Source: Rhizobacter sp. Root1238
GTDB lineage: Bacteria > Pseudomonadota > Gammaproteobacteria > Burkholderiales > Burkholderiaceae_C
Reading direction: 5' to 3'
Length of the DNA: 64,000 nucleotides
NCBI RefSeq assembly: GCF_001425825.1
Contig: NZ_LMDM01000001.1
Location: 132,204-196,203 of the forward strand
In this document: one piece after another, positions 26,178-33,831 of the stretch
How positions within the stretch are numbered: the stretch's first letter is position 1
Layout: each line of letters starts with the position of its first letter
Program-made: the position numbers and the translations under genes
Notes under the pieces: generated by a model
What the model saw: the letters and a program-made list of their open reading frames with translations, nothing else
Databases searched by the model: none
Told to the model about the DNA's origin: nothing

Positions 26178-27461
26178 TCAGCGGCCGGGCCGGCGCCGCA
26201 GCAACGCGTGCAGCGCGATCGCACCGAACGTGGCGGTGCCGATGCCGCCGAGCGTGAGGCCGCCGAACTTCAGCGTGTAGTCGCCGGTGCCGAGGATCAG
26301 CGTGACCGCGGCGACGATCAGGTTGGTGTTGTCGCCGAAGTCGACCCGGTTGTCGACCCAGATCTTGGCGCCGGCCACCGCGATCAGCCCGAACACGACG
26401 ATGCTGACGCCGCCCATCACCGCCAGCGGGATCGCCTGGATCAGCGCGCCGAACTTCGGGCTGAAGCCGAGCACGATCGCGATCAGCGCGGCCACCACGA
26501 ACATCGCGGTCGAATAGATCTTGGTGGCCGCCATCACGCCGATGTTCTCGGCATAGGTGGTCACGCCGGTGCCGCCGCTCGCGCCGCTGACCATCGTCGC
26601 GAGGCCGTCGCCGATGAAGGCGCGGCCCATCAGCGCGTCGAGCGGCTTGCCGGTCATCGCGCCGACCGCCTTCAGGTGGCCGAGGTTCTCGGCCGCCAGG
26701 ATCACCGCGACCGGCGCGATCAGCAGCATCGCGTCGGCCCGGAACACCGGCGCCGCGAAGCCGGGCAGGCCGAACCAGGCGGCCGCGGCGACGCCCGACA
26801 GGTCGAGCGGCTTGCCCAGCCCGAGGCCGTTGGCCAGCAGCGCGTAGACGACGCTCGCGACCAGCAGGCCGACCAGGATCAGCAGGCGCTGCGTCATGCC
26901 GCGCGTGTACACCGCGACCAGGCCGACGCTGAGGAAGGTGACGGCCTGCATCCAGGCGTCGAACGGCGTCGGCGCCATGTTCTTGATCGGCACGCCGGCG
27001 AGGTTCAGGCCGATCACCGCGACCACCGCGCCGGTGACGACCGGCGGCATCAGCGATTCGATCCAAGCGGTGCCGGCGGCCGTCACCGCCAGCCCGATCA
27101 GCAGCACCACGGCGCCGCAGGCGACGATGCCGCCGAGCGCCGCGCCCAGGTTGGCATTCGGCCCGTGGCCGCCGTAGCCGCTGGCGGCGATCACGACGCC
27201 GATGAACGCGAAGCTCGAGCCCAGGTAGCTCGGCACCTTGCCGCCGACGACCACGAAGAAGATCAGCGTGCCGATGCCGCTCATCAGGATCGCCACGTTC
27301 GGGTCGAACCCCATCAGCAGCGGCGCCAGCACGGTGGCGCCGAACATCGCGATCACGTGCTGCACGCCCATCGCGAAGGTCTGCGGCCACGGCAGCCGCT
27401 CGTCGGGCGCGACGACCACGCCGGGTTGGGCGCTTCGAACGCGCCAGGTGGGTAGGGACAT
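26178..27461 (-). CDS. NCS2-family uracil/xanthine permease (UraA/RutG-like)
   Basis: A 427-residue inner-membrane proton symporter for nucleobases. About 14 helices are visible, with the family hallmarks MFGATVLAPLLMGFDPNVA, GKVPSYLGSSFAFIG, the substrate-site helix VAVILAAENLGHLKAV, and the GGTGVTTYAENIGVMAATK segment in which uracil permeases bind substrate. The ATG at 27461 has AGGAG eight bases upstream. Motifs fit pyrimidine (uracil) rather than purine transport better, but the distinction from RutG is not secure. No rut genes are adjacent. Confidence 0.87.
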   Translation of the reverse strand: MSLPTWRVRSAQPGVVVAPDERLPWPQTFAMGVQHVIAMFGATVLAPLLMGFDPNVAILMSGIGTLIFFVVVGGKVPSYLGSSFAFIGVVIAASGYGGHGPNANLGAALGGIVACGAVVLLIGLAVTAAGTAWIESLMPPVVTGAVVAVIGLNLAGVPIKNMAPTPFDAWMQAVTFLSVGLVAVYTRGMTQRLLILVGLLVASVVYALLANGLGLGKPLDLSGVAAAAWFGLPGFAAPVFRADAMLLIAPVAVILAAENLGHLKAVGAMTGKPLDALMGRAFIGDGLATMVSGASGGTGVTTYAENIGVMAATKIYSTAMFVVAALIAIVLGFSPKFGALIQAIPLAVMGGVSIVVFGLIAVAGAKIWVDNRVDFGDNTNLIVAAVTLILGTGDYTLKFGGLTLGGIGTATFGAIALHALLRRRPGR

Positions 27462-27601
27462 CGCTTGGCTCCTGTGTTCTTCTGATCGGTCGCACCCGGG
27501 GCGGTGCGCGACGCAGTGTAGGAGCGCGGCAGAAACGAGTCACCCGGGCCGGCACCGATGGTCGGCGCCGCCCGGGTGGCGGTGGGGAACGGACGGATGT
27601 G

Positions 27602-27670
27602 AAAAAAAGAGGGGAAACGGGACAGGTGCCGGGGGCTCGCTCTCATCCACCCCGGCTTGCCCGTTCCCCC
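27602..27670 (-). terminator. Strong intrinsic terminator for the minus-strand tiny genes
   Basis: Read on the minus strand, GGGGAACGGG plus GCCGGGG pair with CCCCGGC plus CCCGTTTCCCC across a loop, and a run of seven T follows. The stem is long, with an internal bulge. It lies 25 bases beyond the stop of the 58-residue reading frame at 27695-27871, and marks the end of a minus-strand transcript before the NCS2 promoter. Confidence 0.75.
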
Positions 27671-27694
27671 TTGGACGTCACATACGTCGAGAAA

Positions 27695-27871
27695 TCAACG
27701 CGCGGCGCGGACGCTGCCGGGCGGCGGAAACAACGACAGCTGCGCCGGAGCGCTTCTGGACTGCAGGACCTTGAACGAGCGGTCGGTGCTGTTGCCGGCC
27801 TGCGGTGTGATGCGCGTCACGCTCGGCGTCGTCGTCGGGCGGACCATCAGGTGTTCGGTGCGCGGTGCCAT
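27695..27871 (-). CDS. Possible 58-residue protein of unknown function
   Basis: A short reading frame starting MAPRTEHLMVRPTTTPSV, basic and proline/serine-rich, with no domain or signal I recognise. Support: a GGGG ribosome-binding stretch ahead of the ATG, a start 11 bases after the stop of another small frame, and a strong intrinsic terminator just downstream. Composition is not clearly protein-like, so the transcript might instead be a non-coding RNA. Confidence 0.35.
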   Translation of the reverse strand: MAPRTEHLMVRPTTTPSVTRITPQAGNSTDRSFKVLQSRSAPAQLSLFPPPGSVRAAR

Positions 27872-27882
27872 GGCCAGCCCCT

Positions 27883-28119
27883 TCAGTGACCGACCAGCCA
27901 CTGGCTGGGGGCGAACTCGCTCGGGCGCACGGTGACCATCTCGGCCGCAGCCGGCGACAGCACGTTGGCGGCGCGCGCCAGCCAGTGCCGCACGCTGCCG
28001 CCGCCCTGTCCGGCCGCGGGCTGCGCCAGGCGCAGCAGCGAGGAAGCGCCGCCGCGGCAGCTCGGGGTCGCCGGGCGGGCCCGGCGGGATGAAGGGGTAC
28101 GACGATGGAACAGCGACAT
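27883..28119 (-). CDS. Possible 78-residue protein of unknown function
   Basis: A short reading frame starting MSLFHRRTPSSRRARP, with AGGA about eight bases ahead of the ATG. The middle (GGSVRHWLARAANVLSPAAAE) could form one amphipathic helix, and the end reads VTVRPSEFAPSQWLVGH. It is rich in arginine and serine and resembles no family I know. Together with the following 58-residue frame and the terminator at 27602-27670 it would form a two-gene unit. Confidence 0.4.
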   Translation of the reverse strand: MSLFHRRTPSSRRARPATPSCRGGASSLLRLAQPAAGQGGGSVRHWLARAANVLSPAAAEMVTVRPSEFAPSQWLVGH

Positions 28120-28394
28120 GGCAACGACGTCCTTGTGTTGGAGCTGCTGCCGGCGTGTAGCGGGAGAGTCACCGGACTGGCAGTCTGTGCGCACTCAAGC
28201 GCAGCTTCCATGCCAGCCCGGTTTGCCGGGGCGCCAGCCCTTCGTGGACGAAAAATGCCGTGAGGTCGGCACGGCGCCGGCCGAATTTGGGCCAGACGGT
28301 AAGGTCGCCGTTACAGACTTGACCGGATTCGTCCATCCGCTGCACTTGATGCAAGGGGTCGGATACCGCTCGGCGCGCCGGGCGCACCACTCAT
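28120..28394. other. Intergenic stretch with unexplained lower-GC segment
   Basis: This 275-base gap holds the leader of the tiny gene pair (28120-28195) and a segment (about 28200-28380) that is noticeably less GC-rich than the flanks. A 73-residue minus-strand frame crosses it (containing CNGDLTVWPKFGRRRADL), but it has no convincing ribosome-binding site and matches no family I recognise. It may be a gene remnant or a structured RNA region. I see no terminal inverted repeats or transposase motifs. Confidence 0.4.
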
Positions 28395-29270
28395 CTATTT
28401 GGCACGCACGTGCTCGACGACGGCCGCAATGCTTTCGGCATCCGACAGCACCCGTCGATGGCCCAGGCCGCGGGTCGTCGCCAGCCGGGCGTCGGGCAGC
28501 GCTTGCTGCAGCGCCTGGCTGCCGGCCAGTGGCGCGACGCGGTCGCCCTCGTCGTGCAACAGCAGCGTCGGCTGGGCCAGCCGCGCGCCCAGCCAGGCCG
28601 GCTCGAACTGCTGCAACGGCACGCCCTCGCGGCGCTCGATCGCGGCGCGCATGCGCCCGGCCAGACCGGCGCCCAGGCCGAAGCTGCCGCTGAACCAGTC
28701 CAGGAAGAGCCCCGGCGGCGGCGATGGCGCGACCAGCGCCAGCCGTTTCACCGGCAGGCCGCTGGCGGCGGCGTGGCTGGCCGCCAGCGCGCCGAGCGAA
28801 TGCCCGACCACGGCGTGCAGCGGGCCGAGCCGCGCCGACGCCGTCCACAACGCGCGTGCGAACTGCGGCAGCGTCGAACGCCAGGCGGCGCTGCGGCCGT
28901 GCGCCGGGAAATCCAGCAGCACCGGCGCGAAGCCGGCCGCCGCCAGCGCGTCGCCGAGCGGCTGCATCTGCAAGGCGTCGCCGGCCCAGCCGTGCACCAG
29001 CAGCACGGTGGGCCGTCCGTCGGGCAGGTCGGCCCGGCGATAGACCGCCATCGTGCCGTGCTCGAACGGCCAGTGCGACAGCTGCCAGCCGGCCGGCACG
29101 GCACGCCGCCGCGCCACGAGCTTCAACGGCAGCGGCGTGAAGAACAGCCGCAGCGCGAGCCGTGTGCCGAGCCCGGGCGACAGCGACTGCAGGCCGCGCA
29201 GCGCGCCGCCGAGCCAGCGGGCGCTGCGGCTGGCAGCGTAGAAGGCGATGGCTGGGTTGGGCGTGCTCAT
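28395..29270 (-). CDS. Alpha/beta hydrolase
   Basis: A 291-residue serine hydrolase of the alpha/beta fold. It has the oxyanion-hole region LLVHGWAGDALQM (about 89-101), the nucleophile elbow VVGHSLGALAASHA (serine in GHSLG near residue 156), an acidic residue in LLLHDEGDRVAP and the likely catalytic His in TTRGLGHRRVLSD. The substrate is unknown. Its ATG shares a base with the stop of the 38-residue upstream gene (TGATG), so the two are translationally coupled, and a TetR-type palindrome precedes the pair. Confidence 0.87.
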   Translation of the reverse strand: MSTPNPAIAFYAASRSARWLGGALRGLQSLSPGLGTRLALRLFFTPLPLKLVARRRAVPAGWQLSHWPFEHGTMAVYRRADLPDGRPTVLLVHGWAGDALQMQPLGDALAAAGFAPVLLDFPAHGRSAAWRSTLPQFARALWTASARLGPLHAVVGHSLGALAASHAAASGLPVKRLALVAPSPPPGLFLDWFSGSFGLGAGLAGRMRAAIERREGVPLQQFEPAWLGARLAQPTLLLHDEGDRVAPLAGSQALQQALPDARLATTRGLGHRRVLSDAESIAAVVEHVRAK

Positions 29271-29386
29271 CAGAAGCAGCCGAAATCGGCGTTGCTGCGC
29301 GGCACCGCGGCGACCACGCGCCACAACGACAGCGCGCCGCGCAGCAGCACGGCGACGACCAGGGCGGACAGGGCAAGCATCAGCAT
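29270..29386 (-). CDS. 38-residue single-span membrane microprotein
   Basis: A short gene encoding MLMLALSALVVAVLLRGAL followed by a short polar tail ending SNADFGCF. It is a single hydrophobic helix with a conserved-looking C-terminal tail. AGGAG sits seven bases before the ATG, the operator palindrome at 29400-29421 is just upstream, and the stop (TGATG) is fused to the hydrolase start. These three features make it a convincing real gene despite its size. Function is unknown; it could anchor or regulate the hydrolase. Confidence 0.65.
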   Translation of the reverse strand: MLMLALSALVVAVLLRGALSLWRVVAAVPRSNADFGCF

Positions 29387-29399
29387 GGCAATCTCCTTG

Positions 29400-29421
29400 A
29401 TTTCGCACGCACGTGCGAAAT
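29400..29421. promoter_or_regulatory. TetR-type operator (perfect palindrome)
   Basis: Ten-base arms ATTTCGCACG and CGTGCGAAAT flank a CA spacer with perfect symmetry. The site lies between the tetR stop and the ribosome-binding site of the microprotein/hydrolase pair. A near copy lies upstream of tetR itself (30066-30087), which strongly suggests both are bound by that TetR-family protein. Confidence 0.75.
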
Positions 29422-29455
29422 GTGTCGACGAGAAGCGGGAACGGTGGTGGTCATG

Positions 29456-30058
29456 TCAGGGCTGGAGGGATCGGATGATTCGTTCGTAGGCCGACCAGCA
29501 GCGGTCGGCGGCGCGCGGATCGCGCAGGAAGCGGGCTTCGCGCATCAGCGCGACGAACAGCCCGTCCATCTCGAAGACGAGCTGGTCAGCGTCGGTGTCG
29601 GCGCGCAGGTGGTGGGCGTCGATGGCCTGGATCACGGTGCGCTTGAGCGCACTGCGCCAGCGCATCACGTGGTCGAGCAGCAGGTCGCGCAGCGGGCCCT
29701 GGCGGTCGTCGAACTCGAAGGCGCCGGCGCAGTAGAGGCAGCCGGTGCGGATCTCGACATCGCGGGCGCGCTGCAGCCACAGCCGCATGATCGCGTTGAG
29801 CCGCGGCAGGCCGCGCGGCTCGCGCATCGCCGGCACGAAGACGTCCTGCAGGAAGCGGCGGTCGTATTCGTCGATCACCGCGATCTGCAGCGCCTCGCGC
29901 GAACCGACGCGCGAGAACACGCCGCTCTTCGACAGCCCGAGGCGCTTCGCGACCTCGCCGATCGTCAGGCTGTCGAGCCCGTCGGAGGCGGCCATGCCGA
30001 GCGCGGTGTCGAGGATGGCGGCGAGGGTCAGCCCGCTGCGCTCCGTCTTGGTTTCCAT
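29456..30058 (-). CDS. TetR-family transcriptional repressor
   Basis: A 200-residue repressor with a standard N-terminal helix-turn-helix (residues about 30-56, LTIGEVAKRLGLSKSGVFSR) and a helical C-terminal ligand domain containing RTGCLYCAGAFEFDD. The two cysteines there (CLYC) could be part of a ligand or redox sensor, as in some C-terminal TetR families. Similar palindromes lie before its own start and before the downstream microprotein/hydrolase genes, implying autoregulation and control of that pair. The inducer is unknown. Confidence 0.88.
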   Translation of the reverse strand: METKTERSGLTLAAILDTALGMAASDGLDSLTIGEVAKRLGLSKSGVFSRVGSREALQIAVIDEYDRRFLQDVFVPAMREPRGLPRLNAIMRLWLQRARDVEIRTGCLYCAGAFEFDDRQGPLRDLLLDHVMRWRSALKRTVIQAIDAHHLRADTDADQLVFEMDGLFVALMREARFLRDPRAADRCWSAYERIIRSLQP

Positions 30059-30065
30059 CCGGCAA

Positions 30066-30087
30066 ATTTAGCACGGTCGTGCGAAGT
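30066..30087. promoter_or_regulatory. TetR-type operator ahead of tetR (imperfect palindrome)
   Basis: ATTTAGCACG and CGTGCGAAGT around a GT spacer: eight of ten arm positions are symmetric, and the core GCACG-N2-CGTGCGAA matches the perfect site at 29400-29421. It is placed 8-29 bases upstream of the tetR start codon, suited to autorepression. Confidence 0.7.
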
Positions 30088-30185
30088 GTCAAGTCCCCGT
30101 CGACAGGTGTTGCGAGGCCGTGGTACACCGTGTGGCGGTGCACGCGGAGGCGATGAGGCACCGACCGAGGGAGAGGAATCGATCG

Positions 30186-32027
30186 ATGGCCCGGCCCGAT
30201 GACGGATCGCGCATTCGCTGGCTGGTGGTGGGCCTGTGGCTGGTCGTGGTCGCGGTGCTGGCGGGACTGAGCGCCTTCAGCGCCGACACGCTGTCGGCCG
30301 CCCGCGCCTATGTCGGCGGCGAGAGCCACTGGTCGAAGGGCCAGAAGGACGCGATCTACCACCTGTTCCGCTACACCGAATCGCATGCCGAGGCCGACTA
30401 CCAGCGCCACCTGGCGGCGCTCGCGGTGTCGCAGGGCGACCGGCTCGCGCGGCTCGAACTCGACAAGCCGGTGCCCGACATGGCGGTGGTGCGTCGGGGC
30501 TTCCTGCAGGGCGGCAACCATCCGGACGACATCGACGCGATGGCCCGCCTGTACCGCCGCTTCCGCCACGTCGGCTTCATGGCGGACGCGATCCGCACCT
30601 GGGTCGAAGGCGATGCGCAGATCGACGAGCTGAGCGCGCTGGGGCGCAACCTGCATGCCCGCATCCAGTCCGGCGACACCGGCTCGCCGGCGCTGCGCCT
30701 GCTGGTCGGGCGGATCCCGCCGCTGAGCGAGCGGCTGACCGAACTGGGGATGCGCTTCTCGGACTCGCTGGGCGAGGCGTCGCGCATCACGCGCCGGCTG
30801 GTGACCACCGCGACGCTGGTGCTCGGCGCTTTGCTGGCCGGTGTCGGCGTGTGGCTGACGATGCGCATGCACCAGGCCCAGCGGCGCGCCGAGCAGGCGC
30901 TGCGCGAGAGCAACGAGCGGCTCGCGACGGCTGCCGAGGGCGCGCACATCGGCGTCTTCGACTGGGATATCGACCACGACCAGGTGCAGCTCGATGCGCG
31001 TGCGGCGGCGCACCACGGGCTCGATGACGCGTCGGGCCCGCGCGACGGTGCACAGCTGTCGGGCGAACGGATCGACCCCGAGGATGTGCCCGCATTGCGC
31101 GCCGTGCTGGCACGGGCGGCGCAGGCCGACGAGCTGGTCGCGTTGCGCTACCGCGTGCTGTTGCCCGATGGCGGCGTGCGTCACCTCGAGATGAATGCGC
31201 GGCGCCGCGAGCAAGGCAGCGGCCGGCGCGTGGTCGGCCTGCTGTGGGACGTCAGCGATGACGTGGAGGCCGAGCAGCTGCGCCTGGACAAGCAGGCCGC
31301 GGAGCGCGCGAACCAGGCCAAGACGCAGTTCCTGTCGCGCGTGAGCCATGAGCTGCGCACGCCGCTGAACGCGGTGCTGGGCTTCGCGCAGCTGCTGCAG
31401 ACCGATGGCCGCGAGCCGCTGACGAGCGGGCAGGCCGCGCGGCTGCAACACGTGCTCGACAGCGGCCAGCACCTGCTGGAGCTGATCAACGAGCTGCTCG
31501 ACCTGACGAGCATCGAGGACGGCGCGCTGGCGCTGTCGAGCCGCGACATTCCGCTCGCGCCGGTGCTGGGCGCGAGCCTGCGGCAGGTGGAGCCGCTCGC
31601 GCTGTCGATGGGTGTCACGTTGGCGGTCGACGGCGTGCAGGCGCTGTCGGTGCACGCCGATCCGCGTCGGCTGGAGCAGGTGTTCTCGAACCTGCTGTCG
31701 AACGCGGTCAAGTACAACCGCGCCGGCGGCCGGGCCTGGGTGCATTGCGCGCAGGACGGCGCGCTGGCAGTGGTGACGGTGCACGACACCGGCATCGGCA
31801 TCGATGCCGGCAAGCTCGCGCAGCTCTACCAGCCGTTCAACCGATTGGGCGCGGAGAACACGCCGGTGCCGGGCAGCGGGCTGGGCCTGGTGATCACGCG
31901 GCAGCTGCTGCAGCGCATGGGCGCGACGATGAGCCTCGAGAGCGAAGTCGGCCGCGGCACGCGGGTGCGGGTGAGCTTGCCGCTGGCGCGGGTGAAGCGG
32001 CGGCAGGCGGTGCTGGAGGAACGGTGA
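30186..32027 (+). CDS. Membrane-bound PAS-containing sensor histidine kinase
   Basis: A 613-residue sensor kinase. Helix 1 (about residues 12-32) and helix 2 (about 215-235) enclose a periplasmic domain of roughly 180 residues. A PAS domain follows (about 255-370), then the phospho-His H388 in SHELRTPLNAVLG and the ATP-binding domain (NLLSNAVKYN, DTGIGI, GSGLGLVITRQ). There is no receiver domain and no adjacent response regulator, so it is an orphan kinase. The catalytic half is very similar to that of the hybrid kinase at 19351-21885. The ATG at 30186 has AGGA nine bases upstream. Confidence 0.87.
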   Translation: MARPDDGSRIRWLVVGLWLVVVAVLAGLSAFSADTLSAARAYVGGESHWSKGQKDAIYHLFRYTESHAEADYQRHLAALAVSQGDRLARLELDKPVPDMAVVRRGFLQGGNHPDDIDAMARLYRRFRHVGFMADAIRTWVEGDAQIDELSALGRNLHARIQSGDTGSPALRLLVGRIPPLSERLTELGMRFSDSLGEASRITRRLVTTATLVLGALLAGVGVWLTMRMHQAQRRAEQALRESNERLATAAEGAHIGVFDWDIDHDQVQLDARAAAHHGLDDASGPRDGAQLSGERIDPEDVPALRAVLARAAQADELVALRYRVLLPDGGVRHLEMNARRREQGSGRRVVGLLWDVSDDVEAEQLRLDKQAAERANQAKTQFLSRVSHELRTPLNAVLGFAQLLQTDGREPLTSGQAARLQHVLDSGQHLLELINELLDLTSIEDGALALSSRDIPLAPVLGASLRQVEPLALSMGVTLAVDGVQALSVHADPRRLEQVFSNLLSNAVKYNRAGGRAWVHCAQDGALAVVTVHDTGIGIDAGKLAQLYQPFNRLGAENTPVPGSGLGLVITRQLLQRMGATMSLESEVGRGTRVRVSLPLARVKRRQAVLEER

Positions 32028-32064
32028 GGTCTGATGGGCGCAAAATCAGCGCTTGCGTTGGCTG

Positions 32065-32091
32065 AACTTAGCGAATCGTTTAAGTTACACT
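32065..32091 (+). promoter_or_regulatory. Candidate operator/promoter of the hipBA-like pair
   Basis: AACTTA and TAAGTT form a six-base inverted repeat with a ten-base spacer, and TACACT directly after it resembles a -10 box about 32 bases before the HTH gene start. The surrounding stretch is AT-rich against a GC-rich background. An autoregulatory site for the HipB-like protein is the simplest reading. No good -35 box is visible. Confidence 0.45.
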
Positions 32092-32122
32092 ATCCTGGTT
32101 TACGGCACGCATTCATTTCATT

Positions 32123-32455
32123 ATGACAATAGCCGCTGACGCCGGTCTACCCTCGCGAGTGCTTCGCTCGCTGCAGAAATTCGGCAGCGACGTCGAGATT
32201 GCCCGCAAGAAGCGCCGCCTCACGGTCGAGGCACTGTGCGCGCGCGCGGGAATCTCCCGGGCGCTTTACAACCGCATGGTGCACGGCGCGCCTGGCACCT
32301 CCGCCAGCGCCATTGCAATGGTGCTGTTCGCACTGGGCCGCGGGACCCCTTTCGACGAACTGCTGGACGTCACGAAGGATGACACCGGCTTGCTGCTGGA
32401 CCAGGAACGCCTGCCTGAGCGCGTCCGGCTACCGCGCAAACCCGGCGCCGTATGA
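32123..32455 (+). CDS. XRE-family HTH protein, HipB-like antitoxin
   Basis: A 110-residue DNA-binding protein with a Cro/C1-type helix-turn-helix (about residues 22-75: VEIARKKRRLTVEALCARAG then ISRALYNRMVHGAP). In HipBA systems this protein represses the operon and sequesters the HipA kinase. It is followed 39 bases later by a HipA-family kinase gene, and an inverted repeat lies in its promoter. The pair has somewhat lower GC and different codon choice from the flanking genes. Confidence 0.8.
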   Translation: MTIAADAGLPSRVLRSLQKFGSDVEIARKKRRLTVEALCARAGISRALYNRMVHGAPGTSASAIAMVLFALGRGTPFDELLDVTKDDTGLLLDQERLPERVRLPRKPGAV

Positions 32456-32494
32456 GCATCTCCCGGGCCGAGCAGCACGCAACCACCGCCCATC

Positions 32495-33784
32495 ATGACA
32501 ACGAGAACGAACCACAAGCCGGCAGCGAAGCTCACGACCCGACAGAGTGCGACCCTGTGCCTGGGCCAGTCCGGCATCGAAGTGGGCGAACTCAGCTTCG
32601 AGACAAGCGGCGCGCGCCGCTCCACCCGGTTCGAGTACGCAACAAGCTGGCTCGGTCGTTCCGACGCCTTCCCCCTGTCGCCGGATTTGCCACTGGTCAT
32701 CGGCCCGCAGTTCCGTTCCCCGAAAGAGGCCGGAGCGCCCGTCTTCTTCGGTTGCATCAGCGACATCGAGCCCGACGGCTGGGGCCGCATGGTGATCAAG
32801 CGCGACCATGCCAACCAGCGAAAGCTCGCCCACGTCAAGCCGACCGTGCCCGCCGTCATGACCGATTTCGACTACCTGAACTGGGTCTCGGACTTCGGCC
32901 GCATGGGCGCACTGCGCCTGCGAGATCCGGCGGGCGAGTTCCAGCGCAAGAGTACGTCGCACGACACGCCCGCCCTCATTGCCTTGCCGGACCTCATCGG
33001 TGCAACCCGAGCTGTCGAGCTGAACCAGGAAACTGCGCGAGACCTCGCGTTCCTGCGCGGCCATGGCACCTCTCTCGGCGGTCTGCGTCCGAAGTGCTCC
33101 ATTCTGGAAGATGACGGATCCCTGGCCATCGGCAAGTTCGCCAGCGTCACCGACACGCGCTCGGTGGTCCACGGCGAGGTGCTTGCACTGACCTTGGCAC
33201 GCGCCGCCGGCATCAACACGGCCACGGCCCGCGTCGTCGACGTTCATGGAATGGCGGTTGCCGTGGTTCGCCGTTTCGACCGGGTGGACGGAAAGCGGCT
33301 CATGTACCTGTCTGCGCGTTCGCTGATGCAGGCCAGCAGCTCGCAGCAGTACGCCTACACCGACATCGCCGAATCCATCCGGGAGCACGGCGCGGACGCC
33401 GCCTCGGACCTCGAGGAGCTGTGGCGGCGCATGATCTTCAACATCCTCGTCAACAACGTCGATGACCACCTCAACAACCACGGGTTCCTGCACGCTGCCC
33501 ATGGGCAGTGGCGCCTGGCGCCGGCGTTCGACGTCAACCCGTTCCCGGACAAGGCCCGCGCCCTCAAGACCTGGATCTCGCAGGACTCGGGAGACGCGTC
33601 TTCACTCTCCGAGGCACTGCGTGTGGCAGGGCAGTTCAACCTGAGCGCTCAATCTGCACGGACCATTCTTGCCCAGGTGCAGGAGGCGGTGGCCGGCTGG
33701 CGAGGCCTGGCGCGCGAGCTCGGAATGGGCGCCGCAGACATCGCGAGCTTCGCGCCGGCCTTCGAGCACCCGGAAGACCTCTAG
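32495..33784 (+). CDS. HipA-family serine/threonine kinase toxin
   Basis: A 429-residue protein close to the 440 residues of E. coli HipA, which phosphorylates glutamyl-tRNA synthetase. The N-terminal HipA domain is present, then the glycine-rich loop GHGTSLGGLRPKCSIL (near 190), which in HipA holds the autophosphorylated serine, the catalytic NNVDDHLNNHGFL segment (near 316) and the metal-binding PAFDVNPF (near 345). All key residues appear intact, so an active kinase is predicted. The target could differ from that of E. coli HipA. Confidence 0.85.
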   Translation: MTTRTNHKPAAKLTTRQSATLCLGQSGIEVGELSFETSGARRSTRFEYATSWLGRSDAFPLSPDLPLVIGPQFRSPKEAGAPVFFGCISDIEPDGWGRMVIKRDHANQRKLAHVKPTVPAVMTDFDYLNWVSDFGRMGALRLRDPAGEFQRKSTSHDTPALIALPDLIGATRAVELNQETARDLAFLRGHGTSLGGLRPKCSILEDDGSLAIGKFASVTDTRSVVHGEVLALTLARAAGINTATARVVDVHGMAVAVVRRFDRVDGKRLMYLSARSLMQASSSQQYAYTDIAESIREHGADAASDLEELWRRMIFNILVNNVDDHLNNHGFLHAAHGQWRLAPAFDVNPFPDKARALKTWISQDSGDASSLSEALRVAGQFNLSAQSARTILAQVQEAVAGWRGLARELGMGAADIASFAPAFEHPEDL

Positions 33785-33831
33785 GCCATCGGTTCTTCAG
33801 GACGTCGGCCGCCGGCGTGACGACACTCGCG

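Noticed and set aside
28169-28390. A 73-residue minus-strand reading frame
   Set aside because: No ribosome-binding site, no recognisable family, and a context consistent with a remnant; kept only as an intergenic note.
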